Positions 24,105 through 32,225 of a stretch of DNA of 33,271 nt are shown in pieces. This DNA comes from JBBPYR01 sp038199755. Lineage in GTDB: Bacteria; Chloroflexota; Ktedonobacteria; Ktedonobacterales; Ktedonobacteraceae. The stretch's first letter is position 1. Each line of letters opens with the position of its first letter. The stretch lies in the NCBI GenBank assembly GCA_038199755.1, contig JBBPYR010000001.1, positions 1 through 33,271 of the forward strand, written 5' to 3'. The notes beneath the pieces are model-generated. The model was given only the letters and a program-made list of their open reading frames with translations. It was not told the origin of the DNA and searched no databases. Position numbers and translations under genes: made by a program.

Positions 24105-25294
24105 TGACTACCCCTCTCTCGCTGTTTCAGATATGCGCTCAGCGATTGGGCCGGGCGTAAGACACGTTTCTGGTTTGGCGTTGGCTGTGCTGTCGGTGTT
24201 GCTCGGACCACGACGCGGCCAATGGTAATGCGAATCGGCGGTACCTCAAACTCTTCTTTGGGCTCCTCGGCCCCTTGCTTGGGAGAAATTCGCGTTGCAT
24301 CTTGCGCATCCGCCGCAATGGAGGAATGGAGAGCAGGGGGAATTGAAACGCGCTCCGCAAACTCCGCCGCAGCGGTGGACGCGATCAATCGTTCCCTACG
24401 GTGGGCTGTCTCTGACGTTTCCTGGCTGGTAGGCGTCGTTATTGCGGGAGTCATGTCTTGTGCAGGCGTGACTATCGGCAGGATTGGAGGGTGTGTAATG
24501 CCGGTATGTTGGTCAGGCTGGGGTTTACGAGCAGCCTCGTTGGTTCTGCGAAGTGGCCGCGACGACATATCTGGCTGCTGCGGCCCAGGCTGATTAACGC
24601 TTGGCGTTGGCTGTAGATGAACCATTGACGAGGCTTGTTGATCCGTTACATCATCTTTCTTCACCACTTGCTGAGGCTGGAAATTTGACTGCAGCGAAGG
24701 TGGTAGGGCCGACGATAGTGGTAGGGCCGATACTTCTGGGGTAGCAGCAACATCGTCAGATGGAGGCGTTTTTCGGGTTTGTGCATGCGTGGGCCAATTC
24801 ACCGCTGATGAGCCTGATAGCTCGGTCCCAACTGGGTAATCTTGAGGGAGAGAGAAAGGGTGTGTATCTTCCGATGAGGGTTCGTCAACAGTAGGGGCAG
24901 GCACTGATAACTGAGAAACTGGCGATGCAGGCTCCATATTGTCATTGGCAGGGCGTTGGAGGTGAAACAGATGACGTAACGATACAATGGAGATAGGGTG
25001 CTGTCGAGCAGCGAGAGGGACGAGGTCAGGGAGGCTCGTCCGTTGTTCTGGGGCTACGGTTTGCTGGAATGGTCGCTCCATCGCGAAGGTCTCGGTCGTT
25101 TCATCGGCAAAAATAGCGGGTGGAACTGAAAACAGGGCAGTTTCGGCTGCCACTGCTGCTTGTTCGTTAGAGGGCAGCAGTGTTGCATCTGAAACGAGAA
25201 GAGGAGCAGGGGCGAATAGTGGCGAGACGAGCGGTTGTATTCCCGCGCTGCTGCTCAGGCTTTGTGCGACCAGATTCGAAAATATATCGGGCAT
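24101..25294 (-). CDS. Pro/Ser/Thr-rich disordered eCIS protein of unknown function
   Basis: 397 residues from ATG 25294, whose A is also the last base of the preceding stop (TAATG). A longer frame begins with TTG at 25363 but would overlap the previous gene by 70 bp. The protein is largely low complexity, rich in Pro, Gln, Ser and Thr, without a clear domain for ~340 residues. The last ~47 residues are different: PPIRITIGRVVVRA, then SLSAYLKQRERG, a short motif I associate with small hypothetical proteins in eCIS and related loci. It sits between the zinc-ribbon protein and the DUF4255 terminator. It could be a ruler, a tether or a cargo adaptor. None is shown by the sequence. Confidence 0.75.
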   Translation of the reverse strand: MPDIFSNLVAQSLSSSAGIQPLVSPLFAPAPLLVSDATLLPSNEQAAVAAETALFSVPPAIFADETTETFAMERPFQQTVAPEQRTSLPDLVPLAARQHPISIVSLRHLFHLQRPANDNMEPASPVSQLSVPAPTVDEPSSEDTHPFSLPQDYPVGTELSGSSAVNWPTHAQTRKTPPSDDVAATPEVSALPLSSALPPSLQSNFQPQQVVKKDDVTDQQASSMVHLQPTPSVNQPGPQQPDMSSRPLRRTNEAARKPQPDQHTGITHPPILPIVTPAQDMTPAITTPTSQETSETAHRRERLIASTAAAEFAERVSIPPALHSSIAADAQDATRISPKQGAEEPKEEFEVPPIRITIGRVVVRATPTAQPTPNQKRVLRPAQSLSAYLKQRERGSQ

Positions 25295-26046
25295 TAGTGA
25301 ATCAATTCTAAGTAAAACTGGCGACGTGCCGCGCTCAATGTCAGGATATCGCTTTCGCGCCAACCGTAGCTGGAGGCGATAGTATGCACATCGCGTAGTA
25401 GGCGTTTTGCTAACGCATCGAGTTCCGTCCAGAAAAATGAGACGATATCAAAGAGTGTCGTCCAGTGCTGCTGGCACGCCGGACAATCAAGCACACATTC
25501 TATCTCGGCTAAAGGATCATGTTCAACAACCGCCTCGGACAATGCCTGCAAGACGTTTTCGGGCAGGCTATCGACTGTTATGGGCTGATTATCCCGCGTG
25601 GCCTGCACTACACAACGCTCAATTAAGAGGCGACTCCCTGTGCGCGCATCAACAGAACGCACAATAGATGCCAGGTCGGCACTTGTCGGTATGCGAAAGC
25701 TGAGGGTAAAGGCATCACGGCTCAAGGTATGCACACGATCGACATGTTCACCTAGCTCGATTGGTGCTTCCACCTCGATGGGCACCATTGCCGAAAGATC
25801 GAGAATGAATTCGAGTTTTTCGCTGCACTGGGGACATTGCACAAAACAGGTTGCCGCTGTCCCCAGCGTCTTTTGACGCAATAAGAGCAACTGCTGATTG
25901 CGCTGGCCAATGGTCAAGGAACTCAAGGCAGATGGCGAAAACGCAGGCAGGGCAAGAGCCAGCAACAACAAGGCTCGATCAAGCGCGTGTTTTTGCTGGC
26001 CTACGTCCCACGCATACAAAATATCGTTGGCAGATAATGCGCGCAT
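25294..26046 (-). CDS. Four-cysteine zinc-ribbon eCIS protein (T4 baseplate hub-assembly-like)
   Basis: 250 residues. Two CxxC pairs, CPQC (C71, C74) and CPAC (C188, C191), are more than 100 residues apart and would form one zinc site. Between them lies an alpha/beta segment with FTLSFRIPTSADLASI, as in phage baseplate assembly proteins of the gp26/gp28 type (PF12322-like). The N-terminus is helical with an ALLLLALALP stretch; this is short and looks like part of a helix bundle rather than a clear membrane anchor. It lies 3 bp after the tube gene and is coupled to the next gene through TAATG. The role is likely tail assembly, inferred from family and position. Confidence 0.75.
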   Translation of the reverse strand: MRALSANDILYAWDVGQQKHALDRALLLLALALPAFSPSALSSLTIGQRNQQLLLLRQKTLGTAATCFVQCPQCSEKLEFILDLSAMVPIEVEAPIELGEHVDRVHTLSRDAFTLSFRIPTSADLASIVRSVDARTGSRLLIERCVVQATRDNQPITVDSLPENVLQALSEAVVEHDPLAEIECVLDCPACQQHWTTLFDIVSFFWTELDALAKRLLRDVHTIASSYGWRESDILTLSAARRQFYLELIH

Positions 26047-26049
26047 CGC

Positions 26050-26583
26050 TTATGCCAGCCTCGTTTCAGTCGGCTCGGTGACGCTTGTATCGCGCTGCCA
26101 GCCCTCGTTTTCCAGCTTGAGTGTCTGAATGGCGACCGCGTTGGCACTGGCGTCGAGTTCGGGTAGCGCGGTAAATTCTGAGACCCAGCAGCGATAGACG
26201 TTGTAGGCCATCACCTTTTGACCTGACTCGTTATACATCTCGATAATGATGTCCTTGCGGAAATCCTGCAAAGACACTTCCTGGCCAAGTTGCCCTTGAT
26301 TGGCATAGTCCCAGAGTTTGCTCGCCCAGTTCTCGAACTCCAGGTCGTGAGTCACGCCGCGCTCCAAAGTAATGGCCCCATAATCTGTCTGGCCTGGTGA
26401 TTTGCGCACGGCACTGGGGTCACCGCCTTCGCGATGCGTGACGACCTGAGTTGTGCGCGTGAGACCACCTACCTTGCTCACGCCGGCCACATATTTGCCA
26501 TCCCACATAACGCGGAACTTAAAACTCTTGTAGGGATCATAGCGATAGGCGTTCGCTACAAATTGCGTATTCTTGTCGGCCAC
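26050..26583 (-). CDS. eCIS inner tube protein (gp19-like, Afp1-type)
   Basis: 177 residues, with the gp19/T4 tube (PF06841) pattern: NAYRYDPYKSFKFRVMWDGKY near the N-terminus, then VAGVSKVGGL, VTHREGGDPS and ITLERGVTHDLEFENWA, and the C-terminal YRCWVSEFTALPELDA followed by VAIQTLKLENEGW. It polymerises as stacked hexameric rings forming the cargo lumen. Only one tube gene is present, while Afp and PVC have two (Afp1/Afp5). It lies 10 bp downstream of the sheath gene. Confidence 0.95.
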   Translation of the reverse strand: MADKNTQFVANAYRYDPYKSFKFRVMWDGKYVAGVSKVGGLTRTTQVVTHREGGDPSAVRKSPGQTDYGAITLERGVTHDLEFENWASKLWDYANQGQLGQEVSLQDFRKDIIIEMYNESGQKVMAYNVYRCWVSEFTALPELDASANAVAIQTLKLENEGWQRDTSVTEPTETRLA

Positions 26584-26593
26584 TACATACTCC

Positions 26594-28372
26594 TTACATA
26601 GCCGCTTGACCAGCCGATGGCTGGATGTAGAGAATCACGAACTCAGCCGGTTTCACAGGGGCAAACCCTACGTAGATGTTGACAATCCCCCGGTCAATAT
26701 CCGTCTGGGCATTAATGGTACTATCGCACTGGACAAAGTAGGCATCCTTAGGTGTTGGACCCTGGAAGGCTCCCTGGCGGAACAAATCATTCATGAAACC
26801 ACCGATGCTGAGGCGGAGTTGCGCCCAGAGCGGCTCATCATTCGGCTCAAAGATGGCCCAGCGCGTGGCTCGGTAAAGGCTTTCTTCGATATAGAGGGCG
26901 AGGCGACGAACAGGAACGTATTTCCAATCGGAACTAAGAATGTCAGCCCCTTCTAGCGTACGTGCCCCCCAGACAACGGGACCTACACTCGGCATGGCGC
27001 GTAGACAATTGACCCCTAGTGGATTGAGCACACCGTTCTCGAGATCGGTCATCGGAACGCTCAATTCAGATACTCCAGCGATGGTAGCGCTCAAGCCTGC
27101 CGCCGCTTTCCATACTCCGCGCTGGTTATCGGTACGGGCTATAATGCCTGCGATAGCACCAGATGGCGCGTACGACCTCCATGAACCCGCTCGTTTGAGG
27201 CGAGGGAAGAAGACCATCGCGTTGGCACTGGACGTACCCAGGTTCTTGACTGGATCGAGCATCTCCTGGGCCACCGTCTGCGTATCCTTCCAGCTCGATG
27301 GTGGATCAAGAATGAGCATCGCTCGACGCTGTTCGCAATAGGTAGCAGCGGTTCCAATTACCTCTGGATCGACATCATCATTGTTGTATGGAGGAATACA
27401 GAGTAAATTGAACAGCACAACTTTCTCTAAGGCATAGAGGCCTTTTTTGTCCAAATCGAAGGTGTCACCCTCACCGCCGAGAAAATCGGCTTTAGTGATC
27501 GGCGAGCCCTCATCCTTGATCTTGGCTGCCTCTGCTACTGCTACGTCTTTTGTGGTCGGGGTGGGAGTGCTTTTCGGAAGCGCACCAGCGACAAAGACGA
27601 GCTTTGAACTGGTCGCTAATATCGCATCCACTCGTTGTGGGGAATCCATATTTACTGTCACATTGCGGAATATCTCGGTTGTATGGGTTTTGGTGTCGGT
27701 GACAACAAGGTTAAACAGGTCTGTTTTTTTGAGCCCATAGCGACCTAGCGCATCATTGTCGTCCCTTACATCGGGACCCTTGATACTCGCTGTGAGGTAA
27801 TTTCCCCATGTGCCGGGGTCACGGGCTTCCAATATGAGATCACCGACAGTCAGGATAGCATTGGTCATCGAGGTGGTTGGTGCGGGCGAAACTGGCGTTG
27901 TTGTAGCCGGTACATTGGAAGAGGCGGCGGCAGGCTTCTTCGTCTGACTTCCTGAACCGGGCGAGCTTTGCGTGCCAGAACCGGATTGATCAGCCGATTG
28001 GCTTTGGTCTCCAGCAGGAGGCTGACTGTTGGTATTGGATATCTCGGTTACTGTCACCCTGGGTTCGGGAGGCATCACTGGTGGTGTGTCCTGTCCCGAA
28101 GGATGGTAGAGGCGCACAATAGCGGCTTGAGTTCCGCCGTTCATGTAGAAGTCGCGCACCGCATCGGGGAGATAACTTTGTGTCCATGACCCACCAAAGG
28201 TCTGCTCAAAGTCGGCGTAGCTGGTGGTGATCATAGGTTCGTTGATGGGACCGCGCAGTGTACGCCCAATGAAGGCAGTAATCGAGGTGGCGACACCAAC
28301 AATCGTGTGGGAACCAGTCGGCACCTCCTGGATGTAGACGCCAGGGTAGGAAATAGCTGGTATAACAGGCAT
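26594..28372 (-). CDS. eCIS contractile sheath protein (Afp2-4-type)
   Basis: 592 residues. The N-terminal sheath motif ISYPGVYIQEVPTGSHTI is followed by SITAFIGRTLRGP and FEQTFGG. The C-terminal contraction domain includes GVWKAAAGLS, GVNCLRAMPSVGPVVWGART, WKYVPVRRLALYIEESL and VYVGFAPVKPAEFV-like strands (NIYVGFAPVKPAEF). Residues ~91-169 are an atypical low-complexity insertion rich in Ser, Gln, Pro, Thr and Gly between the first and second parts of the protein. It is the first gene of the minus-strand operon, with ACGAGGA a few bases before the ATG. Only one sheath gene is present, unlike Afp with three. Confidence 0.96.
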   Translation of the reverse strand: MPVIPAISYPGVYIQEVPTGSHTIVGVATSITAFIGRTLRGPINEPMITTSYADFEQTFGGSWTQSYLPDAVRDFYMNGGTQAAIVRLYHPSGQDTPPVMPPEPRVTVTEISNTNSQPPAGDQSQSADQSGSGTQSSPGSGSQTKKPAAASSNVPATTTPVSPAPTTSMTNAILTVGDLILEARDPGTWGNYLTASIKGPDVRDDNDALGRYGLKKTDLFNLVVTDTKTHTTEIFRNVTVNMDSPQRVDAILATSSKLVFVAGALPKSTPTPTTKDVAVAEAAKIKDEGSPITKADFLGGEGDTFDLDKKGLYALEKVVLFNLLCIPPYNNDDVDPEVIGTAATYCEQRRAMLILDPPSSWKDTQTVAQEMLDPVKNLGTSSANAMVFFPRLKRAGSWRSYAPSGAIAGIIARTDNQRGVWKAAAGLSATIAGVSELSVPMTDLENGVLNPLGVNCLRAMPSVGPVVWGARTLEGADILSSDWKYVPVRRLALYIEESLYRATRWAIFEPNDEPLWAQLRLSIGGFMNDLFRQGAFQGPTPKDAYFVQCDSTINAQTDIDRGIVNIYVGFAPVKPAEFVILYIQPSAGQAAM

Positions 28373-28784
28373 TAAGAATCCTCGTTTCTGGTGGATGAGT
28401 AACGCAAAAAACGATGTTCCACACCGATGCCATGAGGTGACTCAAACAACTGGAGTGGTGGTGTATTTTTTATGCCAGGACTGATGGGCTAACGATTACA
28501 AGATAACATATATTATTTGTTAACACAAGGTTTTTTGCTAGGTATAGAGGGGTTTTAAGGGCCGTGGAGCAAAAATCACATTTCAAAAGAAGTAGAGACA
28601 AGAGTAGAAAGAAGCTTGTATCCAGGCAACAGTAATGATATATTGGTTGAGGATAAAATAGCCAAGACCTCACGGCAGAATTTCACCAGACTGAGCTGAC
28701 AGGGCAGGGGAAGCCCTGCTGCTACCATGAAAAATTGACGATTTTTTCATGGTAGCCCCGTCGACTAGAAGATAGGAAACAACG
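28373..28784. promoter_or_regulatory. Divergent control region between sheath operon and DUF6519 gene
   Basis: 412 bp with no gene. AT-rich DNA around 28500-28560 could hold the minus-strand operon promoter; a weak TTGTGT/TATCTT pair at 17-bp spacing is readable on the minus strand but is not convincing. On the plus side, a CAGGGC...GCCCTG hairpin (28700-28718) and a larger inverted repeat (28721-28756) precede AGGAAA and the ATG at 28785. Both transcripts of the eCIS locus must start here, so this is the most likely regulatory hub. Confidence 0.55.
28721..28756 (+). promoter_or_regulatory. 14-bp inverted repeat upstream of the DUF6519 gene
   Basis: Arms GCTACCATGAAAAA (28721-28734) and its reverse complement (28743-28756) flank an 8-nt loop, ending 28 bp before the ATG. 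It may be an operator, a leader hairpin or a symmetric repeat remnant. It is not followed by a T run, so it is a poor terminator on the plus strand. Confidence 0.5.
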
Positions 28785-30695
28785 ATGCAGGGTGATTTCT
28801 CACGACTGACCTTCGACCCCAGAAAGCATTATCGCGGTGTGCGCATGCAGCAAGGACGGGTGCAACTGGATGCCGATTGGAACGAGCAGATCGATATTTT
28901 GAATTATTTCTTTGAGACACAACTCAAGGATATCCTCGGTTCCAGCGGTGCTCCGCAAGGTACAGCAGGGTTTAAGATCACCACTGAGAACAACGATGCT
29001 AGGCCACAAGGCTTACCTTCTAGCGCACAAGCACCCCGGAATCGGCAGAACGCGGAAGCTGGGAGCCAGCCGTTGCCAGATTTCTCTATCAGTCGAGGTC
29101 ACTATTATGTTGATGGCATTTTGTGCGAGAACGAACAGGAAGCACTTTTTTCATCACAACCGTATTTTCCTGATGCGCACATGCCTGGGGCACTCAAGGA
29201 GCGGTGTCTTGTCTATCTTGATGTCTGGCAACGCCACATTACGGCCTTTGAGGATGCATCCTTGCGTGAAGTTGCGCTCGGTGGAGTAGATACGACTACC
29301 CGGATACAGACGATTTGGCAGGTGAAATTATTGCCGATTACGCATGAACATAGCCACGAAATTCTCGCCAGGAGCGGCCATGTGACCTATGAAGAGGTGG
29401 TCGAACTCCCTGAATGGCATGAATTGGTTCACCGACACGTTAAGAGAGGGAAACTTACGGCCCGTCATGTTTCAAATAGTTCTATGCTCGATAACCAGCT
29501 TTATCGGGTAGAGATACACCAGGTGCATGATGGAAAAGCGACGTTCAAATGGTCGCGGGAGAATGGTTCCATTGTCTTTGATGTCGAACAAATCCTCTCG
29601 TATGAGCAAAAGGAGAATGACACGGCGCACTGCACCATTACGGTGAGCGATCTGGGGCGCGATCTGACGCAACTGCAAAAGGGAGATTGGGTCGAGTTCG
29701 TCTCTGATCGGACGGTACTACACGGCTACACCTTGCCGCTCTACCAGGTAGCCAATATTCCTGATGCGACGCGGCGTGAGGTGATGTTGACTGGGCAGTA
29801 CATGCAGGTGTTGGAGAAATTGGCCAAACAGGACACTGGGAAGCCTCATACACTCCTGATACGCCGCTGGGATACTAGTCAGGCACATGCGCAAGAAAGC
29901 GGGACACGCTCTGTAGAGAAGGGTACGTGGATCGACCTGGAATACGGCATCCAGGTCTCTTTTTCGTCCGATGGTGCATACAATGTCGGTGATTACTGGC
30001 TTCTACCAGCCCGCATGCTGTCGAACGATGTCGAATGGCCCAGCGGATCGGACGGCCCACTGGCACAGTCACCTCATAGCATCGAGCATCATTATTGTCC
30101 ACTAGCACTCTTACACCTCCATAAACAAAACTGGACCGTTGTAAAAGATCTGCGCAGGCTCTTTGCACCCCTGCCAGTCCTCACCGAGCAGATGAAACGC
30201 ATGAAAAGGCCGGAGGAGGTCAAAGCTGAGATCATCGAGGAGGTGCAGGTGGTGGAGAGAAATGTTCTGTATGAAGAATGCACCTCCGATGAGAAACTTA
30301 CGGCAGGAGACCTCGTTTCCCTTATACCCGGAACCAACTTACAGGTCACGAGAGCGAATAGAGAGAATGCGAAGCTAGTATTTGGTGTTGTATCAGGAAA
30401 GGCAGAGCTTGATGGGGAGGCGCATTATCGTGTCACCATTTATGGCCGTGCCCGTTGCAAGGTTGTCGGTGTCGTAGAAGCAGGTGATTTACTGACGGTT
30501 GCTGAAGAAGTCGGTTGCGCGACGAAAACTGGGCCAGTCCGTGAATTGTTCCATGTCGGTTCACTGGTGGGTAAGGCGTTGCAGTCGTATACTCCCAAGG
30601 ACGGTGGGGATGCGGATGATGTTCTTCCTGAGCCAACCAGTGAGGAAGATGCGGCTGTCTCCAGGATGATTGAGATGATGGTTACGCTGCAGTAG
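28785..30695 (+). CDS. DUF6519 eCIS-associated protein
   Basis: 636 residues, divergent from the sheath operon. The N-terminus (QGDFSRLTFDPRKHYRGVRM; QGRVQLDADWNEQIDI) is the defining DUF6519 block, found in proteins encoded with eCIS and phage-tail-like clusters. A middle segment (HYYVDGILCENEQEALFSSQ; LVYLDVWQRHITAFED) and YRVEIHQ...TFKWSRENGS follow. The C-terminal ~150 residues contain a beta-rich section (LTAGDLVSLIPGTNLQVTRA; RVTIYGRARCKVVGVVEAGD) resembling capping domains of fibre-like proteins. It could be a decoration, fibre or adhesion component. No function is established to my knowledge. AGGAAA precedes the ATG at good spacing. Confidence 0.85.
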   Translation: MQGDFSRLTFDPRKHYRGVRMQQGRVQLDADWNEQIDILNYFFETQLKDILGSSGAPQGTAGFKITTENNDARPQGLPSSAQAPRNRQNAEAGSQPLPDFSISRGHYYVDGILCENEQEALFSSQPYFPDAHMPGALKERCLVYLDVWQRHITAFEDASLREVALGGVDTTTRIQTIWQVKLLPITHEHSHEILARSGHVTYEEVVELPEWHELVHRHVKRGKLTARHVSNSSMLDNQLYRVEIHQVHDGKATFKWSRENGSIVFDVEQILSYEQKENDTAHCTITVSDLGRDLTQLQKGDWVEFVSDRTVLHGYTLPLYQVANIPDATRREVMLTGQYMQVLEKLAKQDTGKPHTLLIRRWDTSQAHAQESGTRSVEKGTWIDLEYGIQVSFSSDGAYNVGDYWLLPARMLSNDVEWPSGSDGPLAQSPHSIEHHYCPLALLHLHKQNWTVVKDLRRLFAPLPVLTEQMKRMKRPEEVKAEIIEEVQVVERNVLYEECTSDEKLTAGDLVSLIPGTNLQVTRANRENAKLVFGVVSGKAELDGEAHYRVTIYGRARCKVVGVVEAGDLLTVAEEVGCATKTGPVRELFHVGSLVGKALQSYTPKDGGDADDVLPEPTSEEDAAVSRMIEMMVTLQ

Positions 30696-30803
30696 ATGTG
30701 CTTGCCGCTATCAGATGGAGCCGCTATGCACTGATGTTGGACTTCTACAGGGATGGCAAGGCAGTCGAACTAGGGGCTGCCGCTGCGTCTCTGGCAGCGG
30801 ACA

Positions 30804-31182
30804 ATGGCTTCGCCAAATAATGCACATTATATCCACAGTTGGCCCTTTGCCTTCGTGCTAGAGGATGTGATCCCGACGGACATTTGCCGCTATCGCGAGG
30901 AGTTGCAGGAGCAGGGTCCTGTGTCTCTGCTGCGACGATCAATCGCCGCCTCGCGTCGTTGCGCCGCTTTTTTGGGTGGGCGAAGGAAGCGTGTTCACTG
31001 AGTCATGTGCCGACGGAGTGGGTCCGCAATGTGGAGACGCAGCACTATGGGCCGAAGCTGTTGGATCGCAAGCAGTGGCAACGGCTGTTGCGTGCCGTTG
31101 AGCAAGCGAAAGGGTGTGCGTGATCGCTGTGTGGTGCTCTTGCTGTATCACACGGGATTACACGCTGATGAAATGGCAGTAG
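30804..31182 (+). pseudogene. Frameshifted tyrosine integrase remnant
   Basis: Three pieces in alternating frames reconstruct part of a XerC/D-type recombinase. ICRYREELQEQG lies in the frame of 30804. After a shift, SAATINRRLASLRRFFGWA and DRKQWQRLLRAVEQAKG follow. After a shift back, RDRCVVLLLYHTGLHADEMA corresponds to the catalytic-Arg box, with Arg replaced by His. The catalytic C-terminal half is absent. At least two frameshifts and the truncation make it non-functional. Confidence 0.78.
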
Positions 31183-31251
31183 CTATCACCGTTTCAGGAT
31201 GCCATTCGCGAGCACCTGTACAACGTCCCTGGCAAGTTGCTCGTCATCGCG

Positions 31252-31338
31252 TTAAGTGGGCAGTAATTTCTTGACCGAACCATCCAGCAGCAGAATGGAT
31301 AACCCATGCACTGTCGACCAGGCGGTGACGCCGATAAG
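31252..31338 (-). pseudogene. C-terminal remnant of a TetR/AcrR-type regulator
   Basis: On the minus strand the last ~28 codons before the stop at 31252 read VTAWSTVHGLSILLLDGSV, the recognisable WHG-type C-terminal end of TetR-family regulators. The rest of that gene is missing: to its right the DNA belongs to a plus-strand SDR fragment. It marks a deletion or recombination junction near 31340. Confidence 0.55.
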
Positions 31339-32055
31339 GTCGATGTCGGCATCGGTGCCGCCTTTGCCCATGCGCTTGCCTCCTCGGGTGCAAACCTGAT
31401 CCTTGTTGCTCGTTCCCAAGATAAGCCGAGTACACTGGCCAGCGAACTCGCTGACAAGCATCACATCCGTGCCGAAGTCCTCAGTGCCGACCTGAGTCGC
31501 CCTGGTGCCGGACACGCACTCTTCGAGGCCGTTCAACAGCGAGGCCTCAGCGTTGACATCCTTATCAACAACGCCGGTTTCGGTACACGTGGTCCCTTCG
31601 AGAACTTCGACGCTGAGCGCGAGCAGCAAGAGGTGATGCTCAATATTGCGGCGGTGGTGGATCTCACGCACAGCTTTTTGCCTGCTATGAGCGCACGTCG
31701 TAGCGGGTCGATTATCAATGTCGCTTCGACGGCTGGCTTCCAGCCCTGGCCTTACATGGCAGTGTATGGGGCGAGCAAGGCGTTTGTACTCTCATTCAGC
31801 GAGGCACTCTGGGCAGAGTATTGCGGCAAGGGTGTGCGGGTGCTGGCAAATGCGTTGGCCTGGATGGTAGGTATGGTGATTGTGTTTGTCGGAACAAGTT
31901 TCATTCCACCAGGGGGAATCTCGATCAGTGTGGCTTTCATGCTGCTACTCTCCCTTTTTGCTGCTGGTGCTGCTGTTGGAGCCGTTCATGGCCTGAGGCT
32001 AATCTGGTTGCTGCGCTCGCGTGCTCTAGTGAGAACCCTGGTCTCTGTGCAGTGA
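31306..32055 (+). pseudogene. Decapitated short-chain dehydrogenase fused to a foreign membrane tail
   Basis: The SDR part runs from about 31345 to 31845. GIGAAFAHALASSGANLILVAR retains only the end of the TGxxxGIG cofactor motif, and the first strand is lost. ILINNAGFGTRGPF, INVASTAGFQPWPYMAVYGASKAF (NAG, catalytic Ser, YxxxK) are intact. After GVRVLA, where SDRs normally continue with a PG motif, the sequence switches to two hydrophobic helices (MVGMVIVFVGTSFIPPG; MLLLSLFAAGAAVGAVHG), unlike an SDR C-terminus. The frame is open, but the 5' part overlaps a TetR remnant on the other strand. Both ends look like rearrangement scars, so I treat it as a broken gene. Confidence 0.65.
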
Positions 32056-32225
32056 AAGCCTTGTGCTTGCAACTACCCAGTGAGCTAGAGGAGATCACCC
32101 ATATCAGGAAAACCCGTGTGAGGAAAGGAATATCGCTGATTGCTGGGTGGCAAATTCCCTGTAACACGGAGGTTGCGGAATACGTATAATAATATGGAAA
32201 GTATAGCATCTATTACCCAATGGTT

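Noticed and set aside
25295..25363. Extended TTG start for the disordered protein
   Set aside because: It would overlap the upstream gene by 70 bp, while the ATG at 25294 forms a clean TAATG coupling.
8850..28372. Interpretation as a prophage or R-type tailocin
   Set aside because: The AAA+ ATPase, DUF4255 protein, split Afp7/Afp8 parts and DUF4157 cargo are eCIS hallmarks; no capsid, terminase, lysis or portal genes are present.
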